Source: Astropecten irregularis (taxonomy: Eukaryota > Echinodermata > Asteroidea > Paxillosida > Astropectinidae). From it: a stretch of 64,000 nucleotides of DNA. How positions within the stretch are numbered: the stretch's first letter is position 1; every line of letters begins with the position of its first letter. The position numbers and the translations under genes are program-made. The stretch lies in contig OZ020245.1 in NCBI GenBank assembly GCA_963971285.1, positions 18,614,983 to 18,678,982 on the forward strand. The letters are read 5' to 3'. Of the stretch, positions 47,531-58,904 are shown in pieces. The notes under the pieces are model-generated. The model was not told the origin of the DNA, made no database searches, and worked only from the letters and a program-made list of their open reading frames with translations.

Positions 47531-47996
47531 AAGTTATTTATTTTGGTATGATTGTTTTTAAAGATTACTCCTGACCCTAGAGCCCCTTCCCCTAAACCCT
47601 GGAAAGTTTCCTTCACGGGAAACTGGCCGAGTGGTTGGTGGAACATTAAATTCCCCTCCCCTTCCCAGCGTGCATGAAGTGGTTGGACTTTTTCATGAAT
47701 ATTCCTGTTTCTAAACAACAACGTGTGGATAGTGATGAGTGGTTGGTTCCCAATCGTGTTCCAACTTCAGCTGCAGCAATAACGGGAAGTTTCGGCAAGT
47801 GCTTTTCTACGGAACCCCTAAGGGGACGGGCAAAACAAGTTGGAGAGCGGTAAAAAAAAAAAATGAATGAAGGGAGAATTATTTCGTCAAGATTTCGAAT
47901 TGTCTTTTAGGAAGTCTGGGCTTAAGTTATGGAAGTGTACATTGAGTAGGCCTACACACTAGGTTCGTGAAAGTTTAGTGGAAATGGAGGCTAACT

Positions 47997-48350
47997 GGTA
48001 ATCATACTTTTACTTTGGTTTTTGTCAAAGAATCATGGGCTAAAATATCAAGGAAGATATAGTAGCAGTCATCTGTAAAAATTTCAGTCCCATACGGTGC
48101 ACACCTTTTGAGTAAACAGTGAAAAACGCCCACAGTATTTCTTAAGTCTTTTCTCTTTTATTTGTGATCGTTAAAATATCAAAAACATGATTTTGGTCAC
48201 TGGTGCATGGTTTTACTCTTTTCTGGATAAATACAGTATTTCAGGCAGAACTATTTTAATGGTATGTGTTTCTACCAACACCATCTTTGACCCTGTACTG
48301 GAAAATGTCTGTTTCGGTATGCTACCAATTAAGTATGATACTACCTTTAA
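47997..48350 (+). mobile_element. MITE family B, copy 8 (nested)
   Basis: ATCATACTTTTACTTTGG ... AAGTATGATACTACCTTTAA. Confidence 0.76.
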
Positions 48351-48439
48351 CGTACTACTAGTAAAGGATACAGGAACACCTTTATGTTCATATTTTCCGA
48401 AGTTCAAGACCAAATGGTCCATAAATAAGCAAATTAAGC

Positions 48440-48670
48440 ATATACGTAATTCAAGGGAACAAAATAATTTTTTGAATTATTGTTTCGAGGCAACAAAATG
48501 ATTTATACGGGAACAAAATAAATATTTTGAGGGAATGAAATAATATTTTGAGGGAACAACGTACTTTTGAGGGAACAAAATAATATTTTCATGGAATAAA
48601 ATCATTTTGAGGAAACAAAATAGTGTGAGTGTATTTTGAGGAGGCTGATTTAGAGGGAACAAAATGAAAT
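48440..48670. repeat. Degenerate AACAAAATAATATTTTGAGGG tandem block
   Basis: Repeated GAGGGAACAAAATAATATTT-like units of about 25 bp. Confidence 0.65.
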
Positions 48671-48900
48671 AACTTTTTTTACCCTCTTACCAACTTTTCT
48701 TTTTGCCCGCCCCCTAGGGGCTCCGTACCGTACACCATACCAGCTTTTGTATTTGTAAACTGCTACAAAAAGTTCAACTGGCACTAACGGGCTTTCGTAG
48801 GTAGAGATGACAATGGGAACAAATAGAGAAATTTGCATCGTCTGGTACCTGAACGTCTGCTCTTGCCGACTCCCGCGTTACTTGAAAAATTGACTACGTC

Positions 48901-49050
48901 ATGATGTTAAGGTAATAATGGTTCCTGCCTCATAAGTACAACATGTAGACTTCATTTCACGTCAATTTTGTTTTTAATATTAAGTTGTTTTTACCAGGGA
49001 GATTTCAACTGACAAGTCAGGGGTGTACAGAATATTAGCAAGACATTTAG
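48901..49050 (+). CDS. Candidate first two exons of an unrecognised gene
   Basis: ATGATGTTAAG (48901-48911) is followed by donor GTAATA; after an 86-bp intron, acceptor TTTTTACCAG leads to 48998-49050 and donor GTGAGT. The join is in phase and reads MMLREISTDKSGVYRILARH. An in-frame TGA lies just upstream of the ATG. The next exon would need phase 1. I do not recognise the product and no continuation is proven. Confidence 0.3.
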
Positions 49051-49174
49051 GTGAGTTAATTACAATCAAGAGTTCATTACATAAAACGATGATAATTACA
49101 TTTTAACATGTCACAGGTAGTGAGAAATCGGTTTGTACAGCCTGTACGTGTCATGTCACCTGTCACCATGTCAT

Positions 49175-49266
49175 GATGGTGTGATAGTTGCGATGATCGT
49201 AAACCCTAAGGTCCCAGTCCCCATGTCAGACCTAGGGTTACGATCATCGCAACTAGATGGTGTGAT
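49175..49266. repeat. Palindrome flanked by an 11-bp direct duplication
   Basis: AGTTGCGATGATCGTAAACC (49186) pairs with the complement ending CGATCATCGCAACT (49254). Both sides carry GATGGTGTGAT (49175-49185, 49256-49266). Confidence 0.75.
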
Positions 49267-49446
49267 TGCCGGTGCTGACTGGAACTCCCTTTTTAATTTT
49301 AATTAACAACCCTTGATCACATCTGTGAATATTGGAATGTTTTTTATAATTTTTTTGCTGTGATATCCCTTTTCTGATATTAATTTGAATTAAAAAAAAA
49401 AAATTTGAAAATAATAATGATAATTAAAAAACATTTGGCGATTGTG

Positions 49447-49935
49447 GGTTTACGGGATCCCAAAACACATTGATTTTTTTGGCTCTGAACTAACTTCTAC
49501 TCCTCAAAAATGATACTTTTGACTTTCAGCAAATGTTCCTAGGTCCTTAAAAGCTACATTGAAGAAATTTGTTAAACATTTCAGGGTTAAAATTCAATTT
49601 CTTACGCGCTTCTTGTAAACTTTAAAACAGACCGTCTGATCGCGTGAGGCCATTTTGTCTGGTCTGATTAGTCTAGTGCCCAGACCCAACAGACCAAGAG
49701 TCCTCAAAATGTCAGAGTGGAAACCAGACTATTCTCGTCTGCGGCCGTCCGTGCGGCGGTGAAATGGTACAATCTTGGTTACCGTTTTTACCCCATAATT
49801 TCCCTCAAAAATCAAAGCCCTGCCCTCTTTCCAAAAATTTAAGCTTGGTAATATAGAGGAGGAGACCAACAAAGTATATGTAGGTAAGTTACTTTTCAAA
49901 AAGAAGTTTCCTTTCCTTTATAGTTTTAGGACCCG
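49447..49935 (+). repeat. Duplicated segment, copy 1
   Basis: CCCAAAACACATTGAT ... GAGGCCATTTTGTCTGGTCT ... AAATCAAAGCCCTGCCCTCT; direct copy at 50207-50665. Confidence 0.82.
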
Positions 49936-50206
49936 TAAAGCTACAATCCCCAAACATTTATAAATAAAAAAAAAATTATCAGGATTTTAAAACCAGAATA
50001 AAATTACCTGTAATTGGAAAAGCTCCGTACCATGAAAGGGGGACACCATCCTCCCACACCCTCCACCGGCTTGGTCGTGTGACGCTCCCTCGGGTGTGCT
50101 CACTTCGCTCCCTCAAAATGTCTTTAGGAATTTTTAAAATCAAATATTTATGTTGGGGGTCCGCATCACCATCTTTATATTGGGCAGTGGGGATTGTGAT
50201 AAGACG

Positions 50207-50665
50207 GGATCCCCAAAACACATTGCATTGATTATTTTAGCTCTTAATAGCTTCTACATGTACTCGTCAAAAATGATACTTTTGGCTTTCAGCAAATGTT
50301 CCTGACTTCCTGGGTCCTTGAAACCCTAGATTGAAGAAGTTTGTGCAACATTTCAGTGTAAAAATGCAATTTTCTTATGAGCTTCTTGCAAACTTTAAAG
50401 CAACCCGTCTGATCGTGTGAGGCCATTTTGTCTGGTCTGGTTGGTCTGGCCAGACCCAACAGATCAAGAGCCTTCAAAATGTCAGAGTGGAAACCAGACT
50501 ATTGAAATGTTACATCTTCGTTACCATTTTTACCCCATAAATCAAACTCTTCCCTAAAAAATCAAAGCCCTGCCCTCTTTTCACAAAATTAACCTTGCTA
50601 ATAAAGGACACCAGTATGTTACTCTTCAAAAAGAAGTTTTCCTTTCCTTTATAGTTTTGGGACCC
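50207..50665 (+). repeat. Duplicated segment, copy 2
   Basis: Same order of landmarks as 49447-49935, about 760 bp downstream; the bases CTCGTCTGCGGCCGTCC of copy 1 are missing here. Confidence 0.82.
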
Positions 50666-50683
50666 GTCTTATTACATTCCCTG

Positions 50684-50983
50684 GGTTGTAAGTTATAGGT
50701 AAATCTGTGAAGATTTCTGTTTCGGTAATCGGTATTCTACCAAAGTATGATACATGTAGTACCTTTATTAAAGGCTGTATTTATCTAGAAAAGAGAAAAA
50801 CCAAAAGTCAAAAACAATTTTGATCTTTTGAAGATAAAAAAAACAGTGAACAGATTTTTTTTGTATACGAAACTGAAAATTTCACAGATGACTGTTAATA
50901 CATCTTCCTTGATATGTCTGCCCATGAATCTGCATTTCTTTGACAAAAACCAAAATAAATTATAATTACCTGTACACCTTAAC
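50684..50983 (-). mobile_element. MITE family B, copy 9
   Basis: GTAAGTTATAGGTAAATCTG at left, CATTTCTTTGACAAAAACC at right; termini eroded. Confidence 0.68.
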
Positions 50984-50989
50984 AGCCCC

Positions 50990-52190
50990 AAACCCCACAA
51001 ACTCCAACAGGTAGTTGAGTTTTGGCTTGTTTGGTATCAAACAGTAAGGACCTGTTGTTGTACTTTGTTTGAGTCAGTACCTGTAGAAACAAGTGTTGGA
51101 GTTTGTGTGGGCAGTGCACTGTCATTTTGTTTGTGGGTAAGGCTACCCATGGCCTACATTATAGTACGGTTGCACAGGAAGTTTTGGTGGTGCACTTGTG
51201 TGATGAAAGGCACTGTGGCATTTTGTGTGGTTTGGGACAGTGTGTACATACAGTACATAACACACCAAGGCATAGACACATCCATACCAAGTCAATCAAA
51301 CTTCAACAGCTTGGGCCTATTGAAGTTTGTCAGGTTCAGTACCAAACCGACCAAACCTGTGATCAACTGTTGAAGTTTGTTTGGTCCAGTATGCTTCCTA
51401 GCTAGTACAATTAGGGCCTATAGGGGTTAGGTTAGTTAACTCTGGTTAGTCTCGTACCCAGACCCAACAGATGAAGAGGCATATTTTGGTGAGTTACAGA
51501 GTTCCCAGAGTGGATGTACCAATGGTACGCAGATGCCCTTTACTGTTTCGAATTCTTTCCTTTAAGTTTACAGTTCAGTGCTGTTGGTACACTTTGCTTT
51601 TTATACAAAATAGTGCTCTTACTGTACCCCAACCAAAGCAGTTTTTTAAGCCAACCCTTAAGTACTAAACTACGTACTTTATTACGAAGCATGTCAACTC
51701 ATACGCCACTCAACTCATACATGTACGCCGACCAAATCGTACGCCGACCAATTCGTACGCCTGAACCAACTCGAACGCCAACCAGATCGTGTGCCACTCA
51801 AGTAATAAATGAAGAGTTTTTTTAAGGGGTTAGCATTTTTTTTCTTTGGGATTTTTTTCGTGAAATTTCATTTTAGGGATTGGTATTTTTCAGGATTGTA
51901 AAATAAAACTTTTGGGATTTCCATTTTAGGGGGATAGTGGGATTTTCTTTTAAGGTGTTGGTTTCTTTTCTCCTAGGGATAAATAATTTCATGGGATTTG
52001 TATGTTTGAGAAGAAACATCTGAAAAACCCTGACATTCCTGTTTATCTTTCAAAATTTCAGAATCCTTGATTCAATAGCCGTCCGTTATAATGCCTTAAT
52101 TAGTGCTTCTTTAAGCTCCTGTAATTAGCGATATTCCCTCTAGCGCCAGTTACGCAAGCAATCGCCACCTATCGCTGGCTCAGTGCTCGC
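50990..52190. other. Unassigned non-coding stretch
   Basis: Contains AAGTTTG/CAAACTCCAACA-like words near 50990-51400 and a loose TCGTACGCCGACCAA block at 51690-51800. No exon or known repeat family recognised. Confidence 0.4.
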
Positions 52191-52199
52191 GTCTACCCC

Positions 52200-53437
52200 T
52201 TATATATCCACTCCCAAGCGCTTCCTCTGTGGCTGGGCGCCTCTGTGCGTCAACACCACTTATGCTGCTCCTAGTGTTTGTGCTATGTGGGTGGTCGGCT
52301 CTTTGTGTCTATATACGCCTCTTATATCCACTCCCAAGCGCTTCCTCTGTGGCCGGGCGCCTCTGTGCGTCAACGCCACTTATGCTGCTCCTAGCGTTTG
52401 TGCTATGTGGGTGGTCGGCTCTTTGTGTCTATATACGCCTCTTATATCCACTCCCAAGCGCTTCCTCTGTGGCCGGGCGCCTCTGTGCGTCAACGCCACT
52501 TATGCTGCTCCTAGCGTTTGTGCTATGTGGGTGGTCGGCTCTTTGTGTCTATATACGCCTCTTATATCCACTCCCAAGCGCTTCCTCTGTGGCCGGGCGC
52601 CTCTGTGCGTCAACACCACTTATGCTGCTCCTAGCGTTTGTGCTATGTGGGTGGTCGGCTCTTTGTGTCTATATACGCCTCTTATATCCACTCCCAAGCG
52701 CTTCCTCTGTGGCCGGGCGCCTCTGTGCGTCAACGCCACTTATGCTGCTCCTAGCGTTTGTGCTATGTGGGTGGTCGGCTCTTTGTGTCTATATACGCCT
52801 CTTATATCCACTCCCAAGCGCTTCCTCTGTGGCCGGGCGCCTCTGTGCGTCAACACCACTTATGCTGCTCCTAGCGTTTGTGCTATGTGGGTGGTCGGCT
52901 CTTTGTGTCTATATACGCCTCTTATATCCACTCCCAAGCGCTTCCTCTGTGGCCGGGCGCCTCTGTGCGTCAACACCACTTATGCTGCTCCTAGTGTTTG
53001 TGCTATGTGGGCGGTTGCCTCTATGTGTCTACGCCTCTTATATCCACTCCCAAGCGCTTCCTCTGTGGCCGGGCGCCTCTGTGCGTCAACACCCCTTATG
53101 CTGCTCCTAGTGTTTGTGCTATGTGGGCGGTCACCTCTATGTGTCTACGCCCCTTATATCCACTCCCAAGCGCTTCCTCTGTGGCCGGGCGCCTCTGTGA
53201 GTCAACACCCCTTATGCTGCTCCTAGTGTTTGTGCTATGTGGGCGGTCACCTCTATGTGTCTACGCCTCTTATATCCACTCCCAAGCGCTTCCTCTGTGG
53301 CCGGGCGCCTCTGTGAGTCAACACCACTTATGCTGCTCCTAGTCTTTGTGCTATGTGGGCGGTCGCCTCTATGTGTCTACGCCTCTTATAGCCACTCCCA
53401 AGCGCTTCCTCTGTGGCCGGGCGCCTCTAGTGCTGCT
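52200..53437. repeat. 120-bp / 116-bp satellite array
   Basis: Units start near 52200, 52321, 52441, 52561, 52681, 52801, 52921 (120 bp), then 53037, 53153, 53269, 53385 (116 bp), the last truncated. Landmark CTTATATCCACTCCCAAGCG. The step from 120 to 116 bp is loss of TATA in CTATATACGCC. The 347- and 293-residue open frames across it arise because 120 is a multiple of 3 and are not genes. Confidence 0.97.
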
Positions 53438-53898
53438 TCTTAAGTGCTTGCTCCTAAAGCGATCGCCTCTCTAGGTCACACCCACCTTCGGCTGAATATG
53501 TGCCAGAGGCGATACGATGGCTTGTCCGAAAGAACACACACTGGTCGCAAGGAGCGCAGCCCAAAAAGATGGAGCGAGAACCCGAAAACTGGGCTTATAA
53601 AGCTTTGCCCGCATCCAAGCGCACCAATCACAGCTTGTGTGCCGCCCGTTGCGCACACAAATTCCGTGCACACGTACATGGACGCAGGATAAATAACACT
53701 GTCACTTCTAGTGCTAGTATTAACTTAATTATAGAGGGCACCCGTAAGAGCGCAATTTTGTTACAATTTCGTATCTGTGCACAAACGTATATAATAATGG
53801 TAACGACCCAGCTACAGGACTTGTAGCTGGGTTGTGTCTACGCTACTGGAATACGCTTTAATTATGTTTGCCATCTTTTTTTTTTCTTCCTCTTACAG

Positions 53899-53966
53899 GA
53901 TCATGAGGATTGACATGCCATGTATGGAAAGAGCTATAGAGAAAGGGATTGCAGTTCAAGGAATGA
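53899..53966 (+). CDS. Candidate internal exon, unrecognised
   Basis: Acceptor TTCCTCTTACAG, donor GTAAGC. Only one phase is open, reading IMRIDMPCMERAIEKGIAV then QGM. A degraded copy with stops in all frames lies at 55776-55831. Confidence 0.3.
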
Positions 53967-54094
53967 GTAAGCATAAACTAAATGGGGATAACCCTAACCT
54001 TTCTAGCCCAGCAGTCTTGAAACATTTTGTGGAATCTAGAATCTAGGAATCTAGAGAATTACTGGTAGACAAATTCTCTTTGATTATATACATG

Positions 54095-55265
54095 TTCATG
54101 GTGTCCCAGAAAAAAACAAAATTGAGATTATCAATTTTTAATCTTATTTTGACATCACTTTTTAAAATAATCACACATCTGAAACGCTTAGTTCCTCAGC
54201 TTTCAATTGGTACTATTCATATGATACATACTTCACGCATGAATGAATAAAGACAATATGAAGCAAGGCTTTCAAAAAGTCGTTTGCACAAGGACAGTTG
54301 AATTTCAATGAAATAATCACATTTCTAGAAAATATATTTCCTTTCAAATGAAACAAATGAAAAATTAGCAAGGGATGACAAGGGATGATCCTGCTTTGAA
54401 ATATGGATTGAATTAGCATGTTTTTTTGTAATCATTTGTTCACACTTGAACGATTTTTCACATGAAAGGATGCGGAAATTACAAAAACTTTTTATTATTA
54501 ATCACATCTGGAAAGCTTAGTTCCCCCTCTTCCATTACACGCTAATACCAATATACTTGAATATGAAATATATGAAAATAAGAGATTTGTAAATTTGAAG
54601 TTCATAGATATGAAAGCATTTTGGCTAATGGGACGGGAAAATCCTACTGCCAAAAAGTTAATTTTCTGCTTTTGCAGATGACATCTCAATAAAAAAAGGA
54701 ATCAGCACAGACAAAGCTATAGGCCCTATTAATGCAAAATTATGCTTACTTTTTCATTAACCGGAGTTGTTGACTCGAGTCACCAATTTTTGTGACTTGC
54801 ACCTTGACTTGACTTGGAACAAAATGACTAAAGACTTGACTTGACTTGAGAAATTTTGACTTGCGACTTGACTTAACTTGTGAAAATTTGACTTGGTTAC
54901 AACTCTGTCATTAACCAAAACATGGAAATTCAATCCATATTTCAAGGCTGGATATCTCTGTCGTCTCTTGCTCATTTTTCCTGACTGAGGCATCCTGTGA
55001 AAGGGCAGAAAATGTACTTTCAAGAAGTGTGATTTTTTTCCTGGAAATTTAGCTATCGTTGTGCAAATACCTTTTTGATAGCCTCGCTTCATATTGTCTT
55101 TTCTCACTCATGCGTGAAGTATGTATCATATGAATGGTATCAAATGAAAGATGAGGAACTAAGCTTTTTAGATATGTGTCATTTATTATTCAAAAGGGAA
55201 ATTTAATAATTATTAAACAATAAACATTGATAAATCTCGGTTTATTTTTTTTATGGGACACCATG
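54095..55265. mobile_element. TIR element of about 1.17 kb
   Basis: CATGGTGTCCCAGAAAAAAA (about 54098) and its complement near TTTATGGGACACCATG (55262) are inverted; subterminal ATTATCAAT / ATTGATAAAT also pair. The interior holds repeated, inverted ATGCGTGAAGTATGTATCAT words and a GACTTGACTT block. No transposase seen. Confidence 0.6.
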
Positions 55266-55445
55266 TATAGCGGTATGGTATCATGGCTACTGGCTGCCAA
55301 ACCAACAAAGATAATTGACTATTACTATTAGGGACACCATCAACATAGGGCTGGATAGCTCAGTTGGAACGGTATTCCGGAGGTATGTTGGTTCAAATTC
55401 CGCTCCAGTTGATTTTCTTTCATTTATTTTTCAATGACTTCAAAT
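55262..55445 (+). mobile_element. tRNA-like SINE copy
   Basis: ATCATGGCTACTGGCTGCC, GGGCTGGATAGCTCAGTTGG (A-box), GGTTCAAATTCCGCTCCAG (B-box, one mutation), tail TTTTCAATGACTTCAAATT. Confidence 0.7.
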
Positions 55446-55775
55446 TATTTCCTGTCAGTATCCCTTAGCCTACAAGTGTTTGTTTGACTGAAATCTTATT
55501 GGAACCTGTTCAAATGATGAATTGAAGTTCATTTGATGGGTCGGCTGATAATGTTCTAGTACATGATATGCAAGACTTTATTCACATCTTCACTTAATTT
55601 GTCATATTTATATTTCACATTAATGTAACTTTTTTGTTCAACTTTGATGTGTAATTTCCATTTGCCACTTTCCCTTTTGATCATAATGACAGGAGTAGTT
55701 TAGACTTTCTTAGGGGAATAGGAAGTAATTGGAATACGCTTTAATTATTTTTGCCTCCTTTTCTTCCTCTTTCAG

Positions 55776-55831
55776 GATTGATTAGCCATTCATGGTGAAG
55801 AGCTAGCTGGGAGTGCAGTTCATGGAATCAA
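55776..55831 (+). pseudogene. Degraded duplicate of the 53899 exon
   Basis: Flanking TGGAATACGCTTTAATTAT and GTAAGCAT match 53850-53975; acceptor and donor positions are kept, but all three frames contain stops. Confidence 0.45.
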
Positions 55832-56099
55832 GTAAGCATATTAATTAAATGGGGATTACATGCACTCCCAGCCAAGTCACATTCTTTGTTACACCCTGAT
55901 GACACAGAGGCAGGGTTAAGACTATCCCTGGGCATGTCTAATTGTCTATACATCATTATATCACAGTAGATATGGTAAGCTCCATATACACGAGGTACCC
56001 AATGCTTAGTGTGTTATGTATGGAGGCCTTGTATGCCTGCTTGCTGGTTGATGCACAAAAGTTGTTGAGATCAGGGACCTGTTTAGAAGAGACTATTTA

Positions 56100-57300
56100 G
56101 CTGATGGGCTGGAACTGGGGTATAACTGATTCTCCGACTGGGATTAATGCTGGGGTCCTCTCTGTGCTGATTTGGAAGGTCTATAACCATGGCACAGAGT
56201 AGGCTTGGTGGGCTTGAGTTCTTGTTGCATGTTAAAGTCTAGGATGCAGATGGTTTGGCCTTTCCAGAGAAGGGGTGTGTCGACTGGGCTCGACGCTCGG
56301 TTGCGAGGTGTGATTCAGTGCAGCGCGGTGCTGGCCCCGTGTGTTGGTGACCCTGTGATGTTGTGCTGTCAGGGTGAAGCCTGGATTCAGGGATCTGTGG
56401 CTTTTCGGGAGGGGATGGCCCTAGATTGGTCGACTTCTCTGGTGACTTTGGTGGCGGACGTGTTACTTGTTTGGGTGTTGCAGGAATTGGTGTCGTGTAT
56501 GTGTTGGGTGGTAGCATTGAGGTGGTGCCAGAGATGACGTGGATCCTTTTGCTGGGTTAGGGATTTTCAAGTTGGAGGGAGGATGTTTTGATTCATTCTT
56601 TGCAGAACGGCCTGTGTTGATACCCTGGGAGCTAAGTCCAATATATCCCGGCCTTTTGGAAGGACACTTAGGATAACTGCTTGTTTCATATGTTGTCCTG
56701 TGGAATCAACCGGTGGGCGACCCAAAGCATCCAATCAGAACTAGTTTAATGGGATCCCTCTGATTGGAAGTTTTAGCTTGCAAATCGATTGGGGTCACTC
56801 ACGGCATATTGCTTGCGGGGACTTTTGTGAAATTGCGGCTAGGTGGGTGTGGAGGCATGTCTTTTGGGGGACCCATCCATGTCCGTCTTCCTAGAATGTC
56901 TTGGGATGTCCGCTCTTCTTCCTGGGAGTTTCTGGTCTAGTGAATTGTATTCATCTAGTCTTTGGTCCCTTCTCTCTGTTGCCATTTTGGGACCTCTGCA
57001 TTGCACTGGTTTTTTGTAACTACCTGGGCAGTGGCACCCCGTCATTGAAATCACTGGATAAGGAGGGCAATCCGGTGACATCAACTCTTTGGATTGTCAT
57101 AGGTGTCTGGATTCAGGAATCACTCTGGGCCTGCATTACAGCTGGAACCACTCACGGTTGCCCCCCCGTCTGTACTTGGATACCCTCCCAATGCGAGGAA
57201 GTCGAGACTGCAGTCGGCCCTCTTCCGGAAACGCCGAACAACATCTGCAGACCTAGACGGCATGCAACACGAACTTGAGTGCATCATGTCTACTCTTGTG
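56100..57300. other. GC-richer unassigned block
   Basis: Open frames on both strands (for example minus 56239-56517, Pro/Ser/Thr-rich, and plus 56901-57278). The minus strand between about 56540 and 56700 can be read MKQAVILSVLPKGRDILDLA. The composition differs from the surroundings and could be the remains of a mobile-element ORF1, but no motif identifies it. Confidence 0.3.
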
Positions 57301-57724
57301 TAGTGGTTATTAGATCAGCCAAATCGGCACACAGGGAACCTAGTATTAGTTCCATGTCAGAGAGTCAGGTGTACCACAGTTTCAGCACTTCAGTTTATCT
57401 CTCCTAGATGGGTCCTAAATCTCCTCATCTTCCGTGTACCTTCTTGTAAGTATGTGTCCTGGGTCTTTCATACAAAAGCACACTTACATTGGGTACCGCT
57501 ATATAGAAATAATAATACACCATTCTATTTTTTCCCCTGAAATTTGGCGCCTCTTTATTTATTTATTTATTTATTTTTTACAAAATGGTGTATTGTTATT
57601 AAAGGGCATTTTCATTACCATTGGCCCTGAATTACCATAATCTGCTGTGACAGAGTGCCCACTGAGAAATCTAACCCTGTATCTCCAAAGGGATGAAGTA
57701 TGTATGCGGCAGGAGACCATATTC

Positions 57725-58200
57725 CCCGTGTATTTTTATTTTTTTTGATTTTTAGGTTATTCATTTTTAATTTATTTGATTTTTAGGTTATTCATTTTTA
57801 ATTTATTTGGTTTTAATTTTTTTTGTTTTTAGCTTATTCATTTTTAATTTATTTGTTTTTAATTTTTTGTTTTTAGCTTATTCTCTTTTAGTTTATTTCT
57901 TTTTAATTTATTTTTGTTTTAGCTTTTTTGTTTTTAGATTATTGATTTTAATTTATTTGTTTTTCAATTTTTTGTTTTTAGCTTATTCTCTTTTAGTTTA
58001 TTTCTTTTTAATTTATTTTGTTTTTTAGCTTATTCATTTTTAATTTATTTCTTTAAATTTTTTTTTTTTTGCTTATTCTCTTTTAGTTTATTTGTTTTTA
58101 ATTTATTTTGGTTTTAGCTTCTTTTTTTTTTAGATTATTTATTTTTAATCTATTTGTTTTTAATTTTTTCTTTTTAGTTTATTGCTTTTTAATTTATTTT
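57725..58200. repeat. T-rich degenerate tandem repeat
   Basis: Units of about 25-32 bp built from TTTTTAGCTTATTC and TTTTTAATTTATTTG. The open frame across it (Phe/Leu/Tyr-rich) is an artefact. Confidence 0.9.
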
Positions 58201-58904
58201 GAATAGGCCTATTTATTATTTTTATTTACTTTGTACATTTGTACATATTAGTACATCTTTTTTCCATTTGTACATATTGTTAATTTGTACATATTGTAAA
58301 TTTGGACATACATGTATCATGTATGTACATTTCAATGTAATTGATGTGCTTGCATGATTGTGTATTGTATAGTATCTGTATATTTGTCTATTTGCATGTA
58401 TTTGTAACTTGTGGTTTTTGTTTCAGGTGGGGAGGGGGTGAATTGTCTTTGGTACAATTTTCTCATGGGCACTTAACAGTGCACTTTAGTTGTCATGACG
58501 TCATCAATAGGCTGATTTTTATGTCAATACCTTCCATTTACCATACATAATTGGGTTTGATGTATCTACACTAAATCAAAATCTGAAATAATGGAATCAT
58601 CAACATTGTCAGTTGCTTATGAAACGTGGTGGGCATGATATGTACACTTTTTCTGACTCAAATCAGTAATTGATCCAAATTGGAGATGAAATAATTATGA
58701 CATCATCAATCATTCTAAATGCAGATCTGAGATACAATACATGTAACAGCATTAATCCAAACCGATTAAAAGACTAATTATCAGTAATTCAATATATTAC
58801 ATTGTAATTTGTGATGGCCAGGATGTGATCTTAAACATGGGATGCTGACTTCATTTTTACACCTATATTATGTGACATGACCTTTATAATGCTTTATATT
58901 TCAG

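Larger units (their letters stand above)
47808..48726. mobile_element. TIR element of about 0.9 kb carrying a nested MITE
   Basis: Left ACGGAACCCCTAAGGGGACG...GGCAAAACAAGTTGG and right CCAACTTTTCTTTTTGCCCG...CCCCTAGGGGCTCCGT are inverted over about 45 bp. It contains MITE B8 and an AT-rich tandem block with GGGAACAAAATAAT units (48440-48670). No transposase is visible. Confidence 0.7.

Noticed and set aside
49850..49884. Exon-like segment ending GTAAGT near 49883
   Set aside because: Acceptor lacks a pyrimidine tract and the segment lies in a duplicated repeat whose other copy lacks the donor.
52183..53226. Long open frames of 347 and 293 residues
   Set aside because: They run through a 120-bp tandem repeat whose length is a multiple of three; they break as soon as the unit becomes 116 bp. 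No gene evidence.
57408..57445. 38-nt segment between CTCTCCTAG and GTAAGT
   Set aside because: Splice signals are good, but it is too short and isolated to assign a frame or partner exons.
57807..58028. Phe/Leu/Tyr-rich ORF that looks like a membrane protein
   Set aside because: Low-complexity T-rich tandem repeat.
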